Shown here: positions 36,275 to 47,305 of the stretch, in pieces
How positions within the stretch are numbered: the stretch's first letter is position 1
Layout of the letters: every line of letters starts with the position of its first letter
Assembly (NCBI GenBank): GCA_023105745.1
Contig: JALGQZ010000008.1
Location: 19,467,866 to 19,531,865, forward strand
Origin: Austropuccinia psidii
Taxonomy: Eukaryota > Basidiomycota > Pucciniomycetes > Pucciniales > Sphaerophragmiaceae
Length of the DNA: 64,000 nucleotides
Direction: 5' to 3'
Program-made: the position numbers and the translations under genes
Notes under the pieces: model-generated
What the model was told of the DNA's origin: nothing
Seen by the model: only the letters and a program-made list of their open reading frames with translations
Databases searched by the model: none

Positions 36275-38078
36275 TGTTAGCCTTAGCGGTATTTTCAGAT
36301 ACCCAAAAGACCACAAATAATAAAACAATATAAAATTATAAATACAATATACCTATTTATATTATCAATACAAAAATTAAAGTATAAATATAAATTTATA
36401 CACAAAAATGAAAACTTGATTATAATTTAAAAATAAAATTACATTGAAATTTAAATTTGTGAAAACACATTTTTACTTGAAAAAATTAAGTAAAAATGAA
36501 TTTTCAACAAAAATACCAAGATTAAAATACTTTTTGAAGAAAGTTAAATAAAAGTTATTATAATCTTTTATCCTACAAGTAAACATATGAAAATTATACC
36601 ACCATTCGACTCCTCATAAAAAATAAGGTGGGGTCACCTCTGGGTAAGATTTCTGTAACTCAACTCTAAATAAGCTTAAATTAAGTTTTTAGTCTTTTCT
36701 TTACAAAAGTTGAAGATCTTCAACACCTCAACCTAATTAGCATCACATGTGGTGTTAACCATCAATTTTTGTGTTAAAATTTAGGTGTTGCGTGTAGCTT
36801 AGAAGTTATGAGGAATTGAAGTATTTTCAATTGAAATTTCAAAATGTGCATGTGTATTACATAAGTGAACTTTAATTTACATATGGGGTGTCAATTATTA
36901 CATTTTTGTACTGCAAAAACTCAATTGAATTACATATTCAGATTATAAGTATAATACATGATGAGGAATTAAAAGAAAAAATAAATTGGAAAGATTGATT
37001 CTGGGGGAGAAAAGGAATCTTGCTCCAAGGGGGAGCCAGACCCCCAAATTCCTTGCTGACAGGTGTGAGATGTCAAAATTCACGCAAACATTCATCACTT
37101 TGGTCCTGGAATTGAGTCACAGGGTCTGTGTCTCAATTGGTGATGAGGTTTGGATACCAACCAGGGCAGTTTTAACTGGTTCCAAGAGGGTAAAACTACC
37201 CTTAAGATAAAACAAACATTTTAAAAATGGTTTTAACTGGTTTTGAAGTCTCTTACACACATTATTACGTGCTTTAAAGGCTTAAAACCAGGTATCACAG
37301 TAGTAATGGCTGAAAATAGAAAAAGATGGCGAAAACCAGCCCTTTTTGGGTCTAAACCAGGGTTCAATTATGCCATAATTGGCTTTTCTATTTTCAGAGT
37401 GTTTTCCACGACTGACAAGGGCAAATTTTACTTTTGGAGTAAGAGAATTTATGGCTATAAAAAATGTCTTCTTTTCCCCACTTTTCTTTTCATGTTAGAA
37501 TCTTTTCCTTTTATAATTAGTTTGAACACTGTTAAAACAATCAATAAAATATTCCAACCACCCTTTTCAAATAATTTCTAACCTTTTAACCACATGAAAA
37601 AATCATTATAATCATTTTTTTTAAACTCTTATAATCATTTTTACCCCTTGAACCACCCCATAAGTGAAATAAAGCATCTTTCATCACTGTTAACTTTGTC
37701 ACTTTGTTTCCAAATTCAGTATGGTCACTTTTGGGCCCTTTTTATCTTTAATAATCTTTTTAAATAATCTGCTCTTATATCAATTACCTGCAGTCCTTTG
37801 CTCAATTAATTCCAATTGAAATTTCTCTTGAAGAAATTTCTTTTTTAGCCTTAAATATCTCTTGTAGAGTATTTTTAGATACATTTTTATTGTTGGTAAA
37901 ACAATAAATCTTTATAATATCATTTTTTATACTAATCAATTTAAAAACAATAAATTTGGCATTTTTTCTCAGAAAAATCTTATTTCATACTATTTTTAAT
38001 CAATTTTTACCTTAAACAAAATTTTAGGACAGGAAAAGTACTTGATGTTTAATCAAAGTTTCTTATCCACATCACACA
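36275..38078 (+). repeat. 5' LTR of Ty3-B
   Basis: Starts TGTTAGCCTTAGCGGTATTT and ends ATCCACATCACACA, aligning end to end with 47306-49110 (1804 versus 1805 bp). Differences between the two are frequent, so the insertion is not recent. A 74-codon frame (36986-37210) exists in both LTRs but has no recognisable domain. Confidence 0.92.
37456..37464 (+). promoter_or_regulatory. TATA-like box in Ty3-B 5' LTR
   Basis: TATAAAAAA lies at offset 1181 from the LTR start and is kept at exactly the same offset in the 3' LTR (48487-48495). Likely the core promoter; inferred. Confidence 0.5.
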
Positions 38079-38079
38079 T

Positions 38080-38097
38080 TTGGGAGACCAGCCATGC
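38080..38097 (+). other. Putative primer-binding site of Ty3-B
   Basis: TTGGGAGACCAGCC directly follows the LTR end; a TGG start is what a tRNA 3' CCA would pair with. The tRNA is not identified. Confidence 0.4.
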
Positions 38098-38300
38098 TAA
38101 TTTACCTGTGAAATAGATTTTTACTTTTTTTAAATCCCTTTTCCTATATTGAAAAATTGAAAAAACCCATAAAAATTACTTATAATTCAAAAATTTCATC
38201 AAAAAAAACTTTTTCATATCATAAGTGAGGCTTCATTTTTCATTTCTCTTTTGAAAAATTCTTTCTTTGACTTAAATAATTGCTTTTTTCATTAATTTGA

Positions 38301-39190
38301 GTGTCTGGCAATTTGTTAAGACAAGAAAATATTGAAACTGCATCAACAGCTACTAGCATTATTCCTGCCAGTACTGCTAATTCTGGCTATAATAGAATGG
38401 TTATCATAGCTCATAAAAATAAGCCAGAGCCAATTTCTTCTGAAATAATGAACTTGGACATAAGTAATACCCTTCAAAAGGCAAAGAATTTGGCCAATGG
38501 TAAGTTTTTTGATGTAAAATTACTATTTTCAAGCTTATTAATCATAAAATATGCCTTCAACCAGGTCAGGAGCCATCTATAACCCCTCAAGCAGCTCCCG
38601 AAAAGGTTATAGACGTGATTATGGCAGAAGTCAATCAGCTACACAAGGACAAGGGTCAGTAAATGGATCCCAAACTTACAAATTATGCCATTCTGAAGCT
38701 GATAATACTGTTTTACCTTCAAACAGAGCTGACACCACCACAAGAAGCCTCACTGGACATATACAAAGCCATCCAGAAGGTCTACAACAATGCATTTCAG
38801 CATAAAGAGTACCAGATCCTTGCAGATCTGTGGAAAAACTGCATGAATTCATACCTGACTGTGAGAAAGTTCCTGGGCCATCTTAGCACTTGAAGGTTAC
38901 TCAATGGATGACATCCATTGATGGAAAAGAGAAACATGATGCTTTTAACAGCAGAATGGAGGAAAAAAACCCTCCACCACACAAGCAAGTGCCAAAAACA
39001 GCCCCAGTAGCCAGGAGCAGCAATTCCAATGTGAAAAATCAGCCACAAGCTCAGAACAAGGGCAAAGGCAAAGCACAAGCCACAAACCCTTACAGCCAGG
39101 ACTACAGGATGCTGTGGAAAATTTCTTTCAGATGGCCAGGAAAATGATGGAATTTCAGAAAAAGGAGGAAGCCATATTAAAATAACAGAA
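38301..39190 (+). pseudogene. Ty3-B first ORF (N-terminal gag region), broken
   Basis: Reads NTLQKAKNLANG-like text (38301-38582), then in another frame QEPSITPQAAPEKVIDVIMA. A TAA at about 38660 is followed in the same frame by MDPKLTNYAILKLIILFYLQ, IYKAIQKVYNNAFQHKEYQI and NCMNSYLTVRKFLGHLST. A frameshift leads to a lysine/glutamine/proline-rich stretch (KNQPQAQNKGKGKAQA), and another to FFQMARKMMEFQKKEEAILK near 39120-39180. I recall near-identical text in an abundant rust-fungal repeat protein. The role is unknown: it may be a separate ORF1 or the N-terminal part of gag. A 65-bp GTAAGT...CAG stretch (38500-38564) could be an intron, since splicing it keeps the frame, but the unspliced text is also coding-like. 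Confidence 0.65.
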
Positions 39191-39802
39191 ATGATTTCTG
39201 ATATTCTAGATAGCATTCCAAACTTGTACATAGCTATAAATGACATGAAAATTCATATTTCTGATAAAAAAATCATCAATTTGTACAAACGTAAGACAAA
39301 TAACTTAAGTCTGACCCAAATAAATGAGACACTTATGTGTTTTGAAAAAGTTTTAAGAAAAATTGAAATTTCCAATAATGACAATTAATTTGAAAATAAG
39401 TTAAATGAACAATCTTCCATTATTAAATAATCAACAGACAAATACTCTAAATCCAATATTGATGACATAATTGAAACAATAATAAAACAAGCCATAAATA
39501 TTATCAAAGAATATAATAAGAAAGTCCTTGATGATATTGCAAATTTGTTTACTAAAGTGAATACATATAAGATTTCCTTGAAAAAGTGTTTTGACACCTC
39601 ACAACAGGAAGTATCGAAGTTAACAATGAAATTGAATAAAGTCACTCCTGATAATACTAGAAAGACAGAATTATGGCAAGAATTAACAAATAAGGAAGAT
39701 ATGTATAAAACTGAAGTAATAAGTTTAATACAGAGCTTTCAAAATGAGCTCAAAAATTCTCAAAGGTGTAGCAACAGTAAATTAATGATATTGAACAATT
39801 AA
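39191..39802 (+). pseudogene. Ty3-B helical/coiled-coil linker region
   Basis: Two open pieces (39191-39388 and 39545-39802) with intervening coding-like text (IETIIKQAINIIKEYNKKVL). The protein is charged and Ile/Leu/Lys/Asn-rich, with heptad-like spacing, suggesting coiled coil. It lies between ORF1 and the capsid-nucleocapsid ORF and is probably the N-terminal part of the latter. Stops at about 39388 and 39430 break it. No specific family was recognised. Confidence 0.5.
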
Positions 39803-39939
39803 TGCACACCTTACCTAGAATGTCTCCACCTCTGAATCAAAATGAGGGTGCATGAATTCCCAATCCACAAGTATTGGATGTTCAAAATTCATAGCTAAAA
39901 AAGGAATTTTCCACTTCTTTTCATAACTTGGAACCATAA

Positions 39940-40755
39940 ATGGGCCAAGCACTCTTGAAAGAAGTACCAAAACTTAAAGAATGGCCTCACTTCAGTAGTG
40001 AAGGAGAGTATGACCATATGGAATTCATCAGAGGTATTGACATGATTAAAGAAGATTTTGAATTACCCAACAGATTTGTAACAGCAAGATTTAACACCTT
40101 GTTTACCAGATCAGCCCACAGATGGTATATAAAATTGAGACAAGCACATGGACACCAAAGTTGGACTTGGTGGAAAACCCAAATTATCAAAAAATGGGCC
40201 AATGATTCTTGGAGATTTAAAGTTGAAACACACTTTGAATCTGCTAGATTTAGTGCTTACAAAGACAACACTTTACCATGGTTCTGCCAACAAAAAGATA
40301 TATTAACAGCATTATATTCTGACATGTCAGAATTTATCATTCACAGAAATATTCTAAGACAATGTCGAGGTTACTTAGAGCATGCTTTCAAAAGAAGGAC
40401 TACGGAACAATCTTCAGCAGAACATATCATTAATATATTGGAAGAAGTAACCACCAGAACCAGGATTGGTTCTAGTAGGGCGAATCTCAAAACAAGGTTT
40501 AATACACCTTGGAAAGATTCTGTGTACAATAATCCCAAAGAAAACTCTAATAATATTAAGTATACGTCTGCAGATGTAATGAGAAAGTGCCATATTTGCC
40601 AAAGCACCACACATTTAGCTAATTCATGTCCCCAGAAGGGGAAAATCAATGAAATTGACATTGAAAAGGAACCTGATATTGTAAAAGTTGAGGTAAATGA
40701 AGATAATTCAGATGATAAATCATCAATATTTTCTGAATCTTCAAGAGATATATAA
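39940..40755 (+). CDS. Ty3-B Gag capsid with CCHC zinc knuckle
   Basis: The best-preserved ORF of the element (271 codons). Capsid-like text: LKEWPHFSSEGEYDHMEFIR, FNTLFTRSAHRWYIKLRQAH, SWTWWKTQIIKKWANDSWRF, and an LPWFCQQKDILTALYSDMSE helix, typical of Gag capsids with the conserved WW and HRWY words. The C-terminus has the nucleic-acid-binding knuckle CHICQSTTHLANSC (CX2CX4HX4C, about residues 213-226) and an acidic, serine-rich tail. Gag forms the virus-like particle and packages RNA. The ATG at 39940 is the first in the frame, but the protein may extend upstream into the coiled-coil region. The protease follows about 160 bp downstream. Confidence 0.85.
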   Translation: MGQALLKEVPKLKEWPHFSSEGEYDHMEFIRGIDMIKEDFELPNRFVTARFNTLFTRSAHRWYIKLRQAHGHQSWTWWKTQIIKKWANDSWRFKVETHFESARFSAYKDNTLPWFCQQKDILTALYSDMSEFIIHRNILRQCRGYLEHAFKRRTTEQSSAEHIINILEEVTTRTRIGSSRANLKTRFNTPWKDSVYNNPKENSNNIKYTSADVMRKCHICQSTTHLANSCPQKGKINEIDIEKEPDIVKVEVNEDNSDDKSSIFSESSRDI

Positions 40756-40839
40756 AATATCAATTCCACTTTTGATATAATGGAATATTATTCCCACTTG
40801 CCACAATTAAGCAATAGTCAAATTGATTTATCAAGAATT

Positions 40840-41484
40840 CAACATGCATAACTAATGAAAACCAAACCAAACAGGGGAAAATGCTATACAGCTGGTAACT
40901 CCTGTTGAACAGAAGTGGTAATTTACAACAAACCCACTAAGCTTTTACTTTACCCAGGAGCCTTCTGCTCTTGTGTTGGAAAATCTTTTCTTAAGACTTG
41001 TGTACCAAATTTTGAAGATCAAGTATTGCCAATTGATGACATAAAATTCAACAGTTCAAGTAATCCCATGAAAGCATTGGGCATATCTGAGACCAATTTC
41101 ATATTTCCACACATAAAAGGAAATTCAAGGATAACTGTTGAATTTTTTGTTATGGAAAATTGCTCTAGTACCCATATTATATTGAGAAATGACTATTTGA
41201 TCATGTCTGGCATAGACTTACATAAAATAAAAGACAGATACTTTACTATTGGGGAAAATAAGCATCAAAAATTTGCCTTTTTCCTATTTAAAATACAAAT
41301 TACAGTATTTAAAGTAGCACCAGTCAGCTTAGAGTTGGAAAGATTTAAATCTTAACAGTTAAATGAAGCTGAAATCAGTCTTCATCTCACTGATAAACAA
41401 GAAAGTGAGATTTCTGCCATTTTATATGACCACAAATAAGCCTTTGAATCAGATAAAGAGCCCCTGGGAGCAATTGTTGGTCAT
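40840..41484 (+). pseudogene. Ty3-B aspartic protease region
   Basis: An open stretch 40915-41355 with KLLLYPGAFCSCVGKSFLKT, where the family has D-[S/P]-G-A. The catalytic Asp reads Tyr (TAC for GAT/GAC), so the retropepsin is inactive. Further text MKALGISETNFIFPHIKGN and FFVMENCSSTHIILRNDYLI matches the flap and C-terminal half (usual ILGNDYL). In-frame TAAs at 41353-41355 and 41437-41439 follow, and the sequence is then broken at 41484 by solo LTR D1. RT resumes after 42904 as EVDIILNTERPY, showing that the reading was once continuous. Confidence 0.78.
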
Positions 41485-42899
41485 TGTCAGCCTGTGACTC
41501 AAAACCAGAGCACAAGCATGACTTCCAAAATACCATAAACCAATGGTAGAGCAAAATACCACCAAACCATGGAGCTGAGCCAAAGAGGCTTAAAAGGTAT
41601 CAAAACAAAGAGGAAACTCACCTCTTTCTAAATATGCAAGTCCCATAATTATAGGACAAAGAATAACAAAGTTATCCAAGCTCATAGCAGTTGCTGAGCA
41701 TAAACCTTAACTTTTGACTCTGATCTAAGATACAGAGAAAGAGGCTGAAACCCATCAAATAGGTATTCAAATTGAATCTGTCAATCAGGGCTATCCAATT
41801 TTACCAGCCAAATTGAGGTAGCACTAAAATTATATAAGCTATGGCCATTATAAGGTCAAAAAAGGGTGAATAAAATATTCACCTCTCATCCAACTTCTAC
41901 CGTTTTAGTGCAAGATACCCAAAGTGGGATCTCTTTAGAAAGAGAAAAATAAGGGATATCTTATGGTGCCACCCATTTCCCCATATCCCATCTAGAACAA
42001 AATTTATGGGGCAAACAAGTTCCATACAGATTTTGAGATAATCATATATCTGGATAACAAAAATTGAACATGGCATAACTTTGCCAAATTGAATGTTAGC
42101 CATTCCAAGTGAGGTTTCATTGTGTAGATCTTATCCAGGGCTAAACAATGAGCCAACTTTAAGCTCAATATCTTAAAAACTGACAAAGGTATAGCAGTTT
42201 TAAGATCAAAGTCCTGCATTTGGACCAATAGAGCTTTACTGTGGGATAATATCCCATAAGTATGATTATGAGGTGTCAAATAGACAAATAAGCTTTTTTA
42301 TACTTCAATAACCCATAGTTCAGTCAAATACAGGGGTCCATACAGGTTATGTACAGCTTTTGATGCATCAGAAGCACTAGGACACACCTGTAAACTTGAT
42401 TGGTGAAAGTTCTCACCCTGTATAGGGTAAAAATGATAACTTGTGGCTCTAAAGCCACATTTTTACCCAATAATGGTCTTCATTGAGTGTTTAGAACCAC
42501 AAACCAGCCCACAGTAGTGAAAATTGTCACTCTGTGGTCATGTTCAGAGGTAAACAACCTCCCACTACCCAAGAACAAGATAAAAGGAGGCCTTTCCTCA
42601 CCAGCAGGCCAATCAATAATCCTGTTCTCAATATTCTTACATGGTATAGCTTCTTGAAAGTTGAACCCTTAGAGTTTAACAGATATAATTATAAATTTGA
42701 TTATTTTAGGGTTTATTATTGTAAAACAACAGATAAACACTGCACCTGGGGCTATCAATAGCACTCACCATCACTAAATTCCTTTAGTATAGCCCTTTTA
42801 ACCATTTAATCACTCAATTATCATCATTATTATTGTTTCACACTCATAGTTATAGCTTCTTATTGTCATTGTACTGCTATATCATATAGTCACCCTAAA
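41485..42899 (+). repeat. Solo LTR D1 in Ty3-B pol
   Basis: Starts TGTCAGCCTGTGACTC and ends TCACCCTAAA. Target duplication GTCAT (41480-41484) versus GCCAT (42900-42904). Removing it restores IVGH-EVDIIL in pol. It is the reverse complement of D2 along its length (for example AAAACCAGAGCACAAGCATG versus the reverse of 46143-46164). It carries a promoter-like GATAAAAGGAGGCC at 42579-42592. 1415 bp. Confidence 0.85.
42579..42592 (+). promoter_or_regulatory. Core-promoter-like motif of LTR D1
   Basis: GATAAAAGGAGGCC followed by a pyrimidine-rich TTTCCTCACC. A related motif occurs in D2 (reverse, 45096-45110), D3 (reverse, about 17250-17275) and the LTR-like block at 55589. A TATA/initiator role is inferred. 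Confidence 0.4.
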
Positions 42900-43680
42900 G
42901 CCATGAGGTTGACATTATTCTTAATACTGAAAGACCTTACCCACCACTCTTGAGAAGACCTTCATATTCAGCAAGTCCTAAATCAAGAGAAACTCTGGAA
43001 ATCCATATTAAAGAACTTCCAGACCTTGGGGTAATAAGAAAGGTTGGCCACAATGAGGAGGTATAAATACTACACCAGTCATAGTGGCATGGCATAATGG
43101 AAAACCTACAATGGTTGGGGACTTTAGAGCTCTGAATACTTGCACTGTTCCAGACAGGCACCCAATAACAAAAAATCCAAATTTCCCTTACCCAAATATC
43201 TCAAGCAGTTTATATAAGCACCATGGATGCCCTTAAAGGATTTCATCAAAATGTGGTGACACCAAGGGCAAGAAAATACTTGAGAATTATTGTTCCTTGT
43301 GGAATGTATTAATATTAAAGGATGCCTTTTGGTATCAAGAATGAACCTTCACACTTCCGAAGAATGATGAATGAAATCTTCCCTGAAGAACTTTCAGAAG
43401 CATGGTTAATCATTTACATCCATGATATTATTGTCTATTCCAAAACCTGGCAAGAACATATATATAGATTATCCAGAGTTTTGAACAAAATTAAATCTGT
43501 AAACATGAAAATTTCTTTAAAGAAATGTCATTTTGGATTTAAAGAACTCAAAGCACTGGGACATGTAGTATCTGGTTTATCCCTTGGCATTGACAAAAAT
43601 AAAGTTGTAGCAGTGCTACTGAAACCTATTCCTCAGAACAAAAAAAAATTCAGTCATTTTTGGGGTTTGTAGGATATTAC
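42900..43680 (+). pseudogene. Ty3-B reverse transcriptase
   Basis: Starts with VDIILNTERPY-like text after D1, then HIKELPDLGVIRKVGHNEEV, GDFRALNTCTVPDRHPI, KGFHQNVVTPRARKYLRIIV, and the ORF 43322-43672 with MPFGIKNEPSHFRRMMNEIF. The active site reads LIIYIHDIIVYSK where the family has YxDD, so the first catalytic Asp is His. Frameshifts occur near 42990-43060 and 43190-43320. The C-terminal connection reads [20 protein letters not shown]. RNase H follows directly. As in other Ty3 elements this would copy the element's RNA into DNA inside the particle; the mutated site makes it inactive. Confidence 0.85.
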
Positions 43681-44230
43681 AGGAAGAATATTAAAGATTT
43701 TGCATCCATAGCAAGACCTGTTTATAAGCTATGTGACAAGGACACAGTATTTGAAATGACTGTTTATAGAGTCAAATCCTTTTAATATTTAAGACAAGCC
43801 TTGACCACTGCTCCACTTTTACTGATGCCAGACTTCAAGCTTCCCTTCAAGCTTCATATTGATCCATCAGGAGATGGACTAGGTGCTGAACTTCATCAAG
43901 TCTAGTTTATAAAGGATAGACCTGTGGAACCACCCATATGTTTCACATCCACGAAAATCAAACCAACTGAAGCTAGATATGGGGTAAGTAAGATTTAGTG
44001 TTTATGCCTTGTCTGATCCTTGGAAAAACTCAATTACTTCCTAGAAGGATGTGATTTTGAAGTAATAACAGATTGTACCACTGTTAAATCACTTTTAAAC
44101 ATGAAACCACCCAACAGGCATATTCTCAGATGGAAAATAGCAATACATTATTAGAGAGGTAATAGGACTATTGTTCAAAAGATGGAAATATTCATAAAAC
44201 TTCAGATGGACTGAGCAGATTGCCATTACC
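43681..44230 (+). pseudogene. Ty3-B RNase H
   Basis: Text: RQALTTAPLLLMPDFKLPFK, LHIDPSGDGLGAELHQV (first Asp present), ICFTSTKIKPTEARYGVSK, then TAG where the family has the catalytic Glu (SQMEC), CLCLV, TGA for Trp, [20 protein letters not shown] (Asp present). The GAG-to-TAG change kills the Glu, and other stops follow. It continues to DGLSR-like text near 44205. It would degrade template RNA during reverse transcription. It sits between RT and integrase in the standard order. Confidence 0.83.
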
Positions 44231-44765
44231 AAATAATATTGATAATTGTGATTAGGTGCCAGAAGAAGCTTCCCCACAGATCCCAATAGAAGGAATCAGT
44301 GTTACAGATCTGAAGACATTATTCTTTGAGGAAGTAAGAGACAGCTATACTCAAGATAAGAATTCTAGCATCCTATGCCAATTTCTTACTAAATACTGTA
44401 AAGACAACTCTCTTATACATGCCTTAGATGAAATATAGAAGGAATCATATGATGAAGGAATATTCCACTTACTGGATGGTATAATTTACCACCGAACTAA
44501 GCATACATGTGTAATGACAGTTGTGGACAGGTCCTTAATGAATCTTGTACTGGAAGAATGCCATTACAGCCCCTTCTCAGGACATCCTTCTGAGGACAGG
44601 ACAAGAAAAAAGATAAAGACCTGTATATGGTGGCCCTTGTGGCAGAGTATTGCAAAATCTGTGACAAATGTCAAAATCCTAAGAAATCCACTGGTAAAAG
44701 ACTTGGAAATATGATCAAATTCCAAGAAGCAAGCAAACCTTGGGAAATTGTCCGTATGGATTTTG
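44231..44765 (+). pseudogene. Ty3-B integrase, N-terminal HHCC part
   Basis: Two open pieces (44256-44438 and 44514-44714). The second has VVDRSLMNLVLEECHYSPFS, GHPSEDRTRKK and a WWPLWQ block, followed in another frame by the CX2C text CDKCQ: the His/His/Cys/Cys zinc domain that precedes the integrase core. The reading ends FQEASKPWEIVRMDFV, that is, just after the first catalytic Asp, where solo LTR D2 cuts in. A frameshift lies near 44650. The core resumes at 46185. Confidence 0.8.
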
Positions 44766-46180
44766 TCAGGCTGAATCTATGATGAATCTATAATAATACT
44801 ATTTACAACTTTAAATATGACTGTGACATGGTGAAATTACTTCAAAAAGGGTTTGAGGATGACAATTATGGTTTAAAAGTGAATTAATAAGGGCTTTACT
44901 ATTAATAAATAGTGGTGGCGAGCACTGTTGAAAGCCCTGGGTGCAGTCTTACCAGTTGGGTTACTATAATAAGAACTAAAATATTAAGAATTAAAGTATA
45001 CCTGAATTGTTTTCCAAGAGTATAACTGTTTCTGACAGCTGTACTACGTAGTAATCTAATAAAAGGATGAGGAAACCTTTTCTGGTGGAGAAAAGGCCCC
45101 CTTTTATCCTAAAATGGGGTGGAATGGCGCTCTATACCATCCACGTAGAGGAAGTGAAGAGTTTTTTACTCCTGGGTACTGGCTTGTGGTTTCCACAGAG
45201 CCTGTATACACCTTATTGGGCTCAGATGTGGTTTTGAGACCACATCTGGGCAGTTTTCACCAATACAGGGTGAGAATTTTCATCTGGGGACCACAGCCCT
45301 CTTCTGACATGTATGACACGTAGATTGCTGTACAGAACCTGTATTCGACCCCAGTATTGAATTATAAACATGCTTTATTTTCTTTTTGACACCTCATAAT
45401 CATGGTTGTGGGATATTATCCCACAGTAAAGGTGTATTGGCCCAATTGTGGGATTTTAACCTTAAAGCTACTATAACTTTGTCAGTTTTTGAGATATTGA
45501 GCTCAAATTTGGTTCATTGTGTAGCCCTGAATGAGAGCTACACAATGGTATCTCATTTGGTATGAGTAATATTCAATATGGCAAAGCTATGCCATGTACA
45601 AGTTTTGTTATTCATACATATGATTTTATCAATATCTGTGTGGAGCTTATTTGCTCCATAGCTATTGTTCTTGATGAGATATAAAGAAATTAAATGCACC
45701 ATCAGATATTCCTGATGGTTTCATTTCTAAAAAGACCCCACTTTAAGTATCTCACACTAAAATTGTCAAAGTTATATGAGAGGTGAATACTTTGTTCACC
45801 CTTATTTGACCATATTTTGGCCATAACATCTGTAGTTTTGGTGTTGGCTCAATTTGGCTAGTACCATTGAATAGCCCTTAACTAGAGCTTCATTTTTAAT
45901 GTCCATTTTCTGGGGTTAAGGCACTTCCTCTGTATTTCAAATGAGACGTAAAAATTAAGGTTTATGCTCAGCAGAAACTTTGAGCAGGAATAACTATGTT
46001 ATTCTTTGTCCTATGGTAATGGGACTTTCATATTTGGAAATAGGTGAGTTTCCTATTTCTTTTGATACCTTTTGAGATGATTTGTCTGAGCTCCATTTTT
46101 TGGTGGTATTTTGGATTTACCATTGGTTTATGGTATTTGGCTGTCATGCTGGTCCTTATGTTTTGAGTCACAGGCTGACA
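44766..46180 (-). repeat. Solo LTR D2 in Ty3-B integrase
   Basis: Right end GAGTCACAGGCTGACA (reverse of the D1 start). It aligns with D1 in opposite orientation over the whole length, and integrase text joins across it (MDFV before, VTGLPPGSDRSYNAF after). The left boundary is within about 10 bp; no clean target duplication was visible. Confidence 0.8.
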
Positions 46181-47040
46181 TATTGGGTAACTGGCCTACC
46201 ACCTGGGAGTGATAGAAGTTATAATGCATTCCTAGTGATTGTTGACAGATTTAGTAAGACTCCAATCTTTCTACCATGTCACAAGGATGATACAGCCATA
46301 AATACAGCTCTTCTAATATAGAATAGAGTAATATCATGGACTGGCATATTCACAAATATCATTAGTGACAGAGATCCCAAATTCACCTCAGAACTATGGA
46401 AAAATCTTCACCAATTATTTGGAATGAATTTGTCCTTCTCTACAGCCTACCACCCACAAACTGATGGACTGGCTGAAAGAATGATCCAAAACTTGGATTA
46501 TATGGTAAGAATATTCTGTGCATATGGCCTTGAACTTAAATATTGTGATGGGTTCACCCATGATTGGTTTACTCTCTTACCAGCACTGGAATTGGCATAC
46601 AAAACATCCATTCATGCCAGTACCAATCAAACTCCTTCTATTATAGAGAATGGATGGAATTCCAAATTACCCCAAGCTTCATTAAGGAAGGATTTGGCTG
46701 AAATACATCCCACAGCTGGTAGCTTAAAAGGAATGCTAGAAAAAGGTAGAAAGCATTTAATAAGGTGCATGGAGAGCTCATTTTCATATTGCAAAGACAA
46801 ATGGGACAAATAACATGACACTCCAGATTTCAAAGTGGGAGATGTGGTACTTGTATCCACCACTAACTTCAATAAAATTAAGGGATTTAGAAATCTCAAA
46901 GACTCCTTTGCAGGACCTTTTTTTATTAAAGCCCTCCATGGGGAAAATTCAATTGAAGTAGAATTATCTGAGGAGCTTAGCAACAAGCATCCTACATTTC
47001 CAGTAAGCTTGGTAAATCCATATAAATCTTGTGATGATTA
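46181..47040 (+). pseudogene. Ty3-B integrase catalytic core and C-terminal domain
   Basis: Text: VTGLPPGSDRSYNAFLVIVD, FSKTPIFLPCHKDD, IISDRDPKFTSELWKNLHQL (second Asp), FSTAYHPQTDGLAERMIQNL (catalytic Glu), LELAYKTSIHASTNQTPSII, and the C-terminal SH3-like part VGDVVLVSTTNFNKIKGFRN, PTFPVSLVNPYKS. In-frame stops at 46319-46321 (TAG after NTALLI) and 46811-46813 (TAA after KWDK) are single substitutions; otherwise this is the longest coherent pol segment. D, D and E all remain when read across D2. The enzyme inserts the DNA copy into the genome. Confidence 0.88.
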
Positions 47041-47050
47041 AAGGTTTCCT

Positions 47051-47281
47051 TTGAGAAATGAAGCTCCCCAGCATATAATTTCTATTGAATCTTCTGGTAC
47101 TAGTAAAATCACAAACGTTCTCAAAGAAATAAAGGTAAGAACCAATAAAGTAAGGGAATACCTTGTTAGGTACAGTGACACAGCTTGTGTAGACAAATTG
47201 TTAGCAGGAAAAGAAATACCTGAAGCTACTAAACTTCTTGGAAGGTTCAGAAACACTAGAAATAACAATATTACAAATTAA
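47051..47281 (+). CDS. Ty3-B chromodomain-like C-terminus of Pol
   Basis: The frame continues in IKVRTNKVREYLVRYSDTAC and LLGRFRNTRNNN, which fits the shape of the C-terminal chromodomain of chromoviruses (family text like REYLVRYRNPQHEDEWL). The aromatic pattern of a full chromodomain is partly lost (expected Trp near DEW reads DKL), so methyl-histone binding is doubtful. It ends 12 bp before the polypurine tract. In chromoviruses such domains steer integration to heterochromatin. Confidence 0.65.
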   Translation: MRNEAPQHIISIESSGTSKITNVLKEIKVRTNKVREYLVRYSDTACVDKLLAGKEIPEATKLLGRFRNTRNNNITN

Positions 47282-47293
47282 TATTCTTTTTTT

Positions 47294-47305
47294 AATGGGA
47301 GGGAA
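47294..47305 (+). other. Polypurine tract of Ty3-B
   Basis: AATGGGAGGGAA directly before the 3' LTR (TGTGAGCC at 47306), the normal plus-strand primer. Confidence 0.75.

Noticed and set aside
36986..37210. 74-codon ORF repeated at 48016-48240
   Set aside because: Its conservation is explained by the two LTRs being copies of each other; no domain.
38500..38564. 65-bp GTAAGT...CAG intron in Ty3-B ORF1
   Set aside because: Splicing keeps the frame, but the unspliced sequence also reads like family protein text (NGKFFDVKLL). Ambiguous, so not listed as an intron.
44766..46180. Target duplication for LTR D2
   Set aside because: Candidate pentamers on the two sides do not match well; only the boundary inferred from integrase text is reported.
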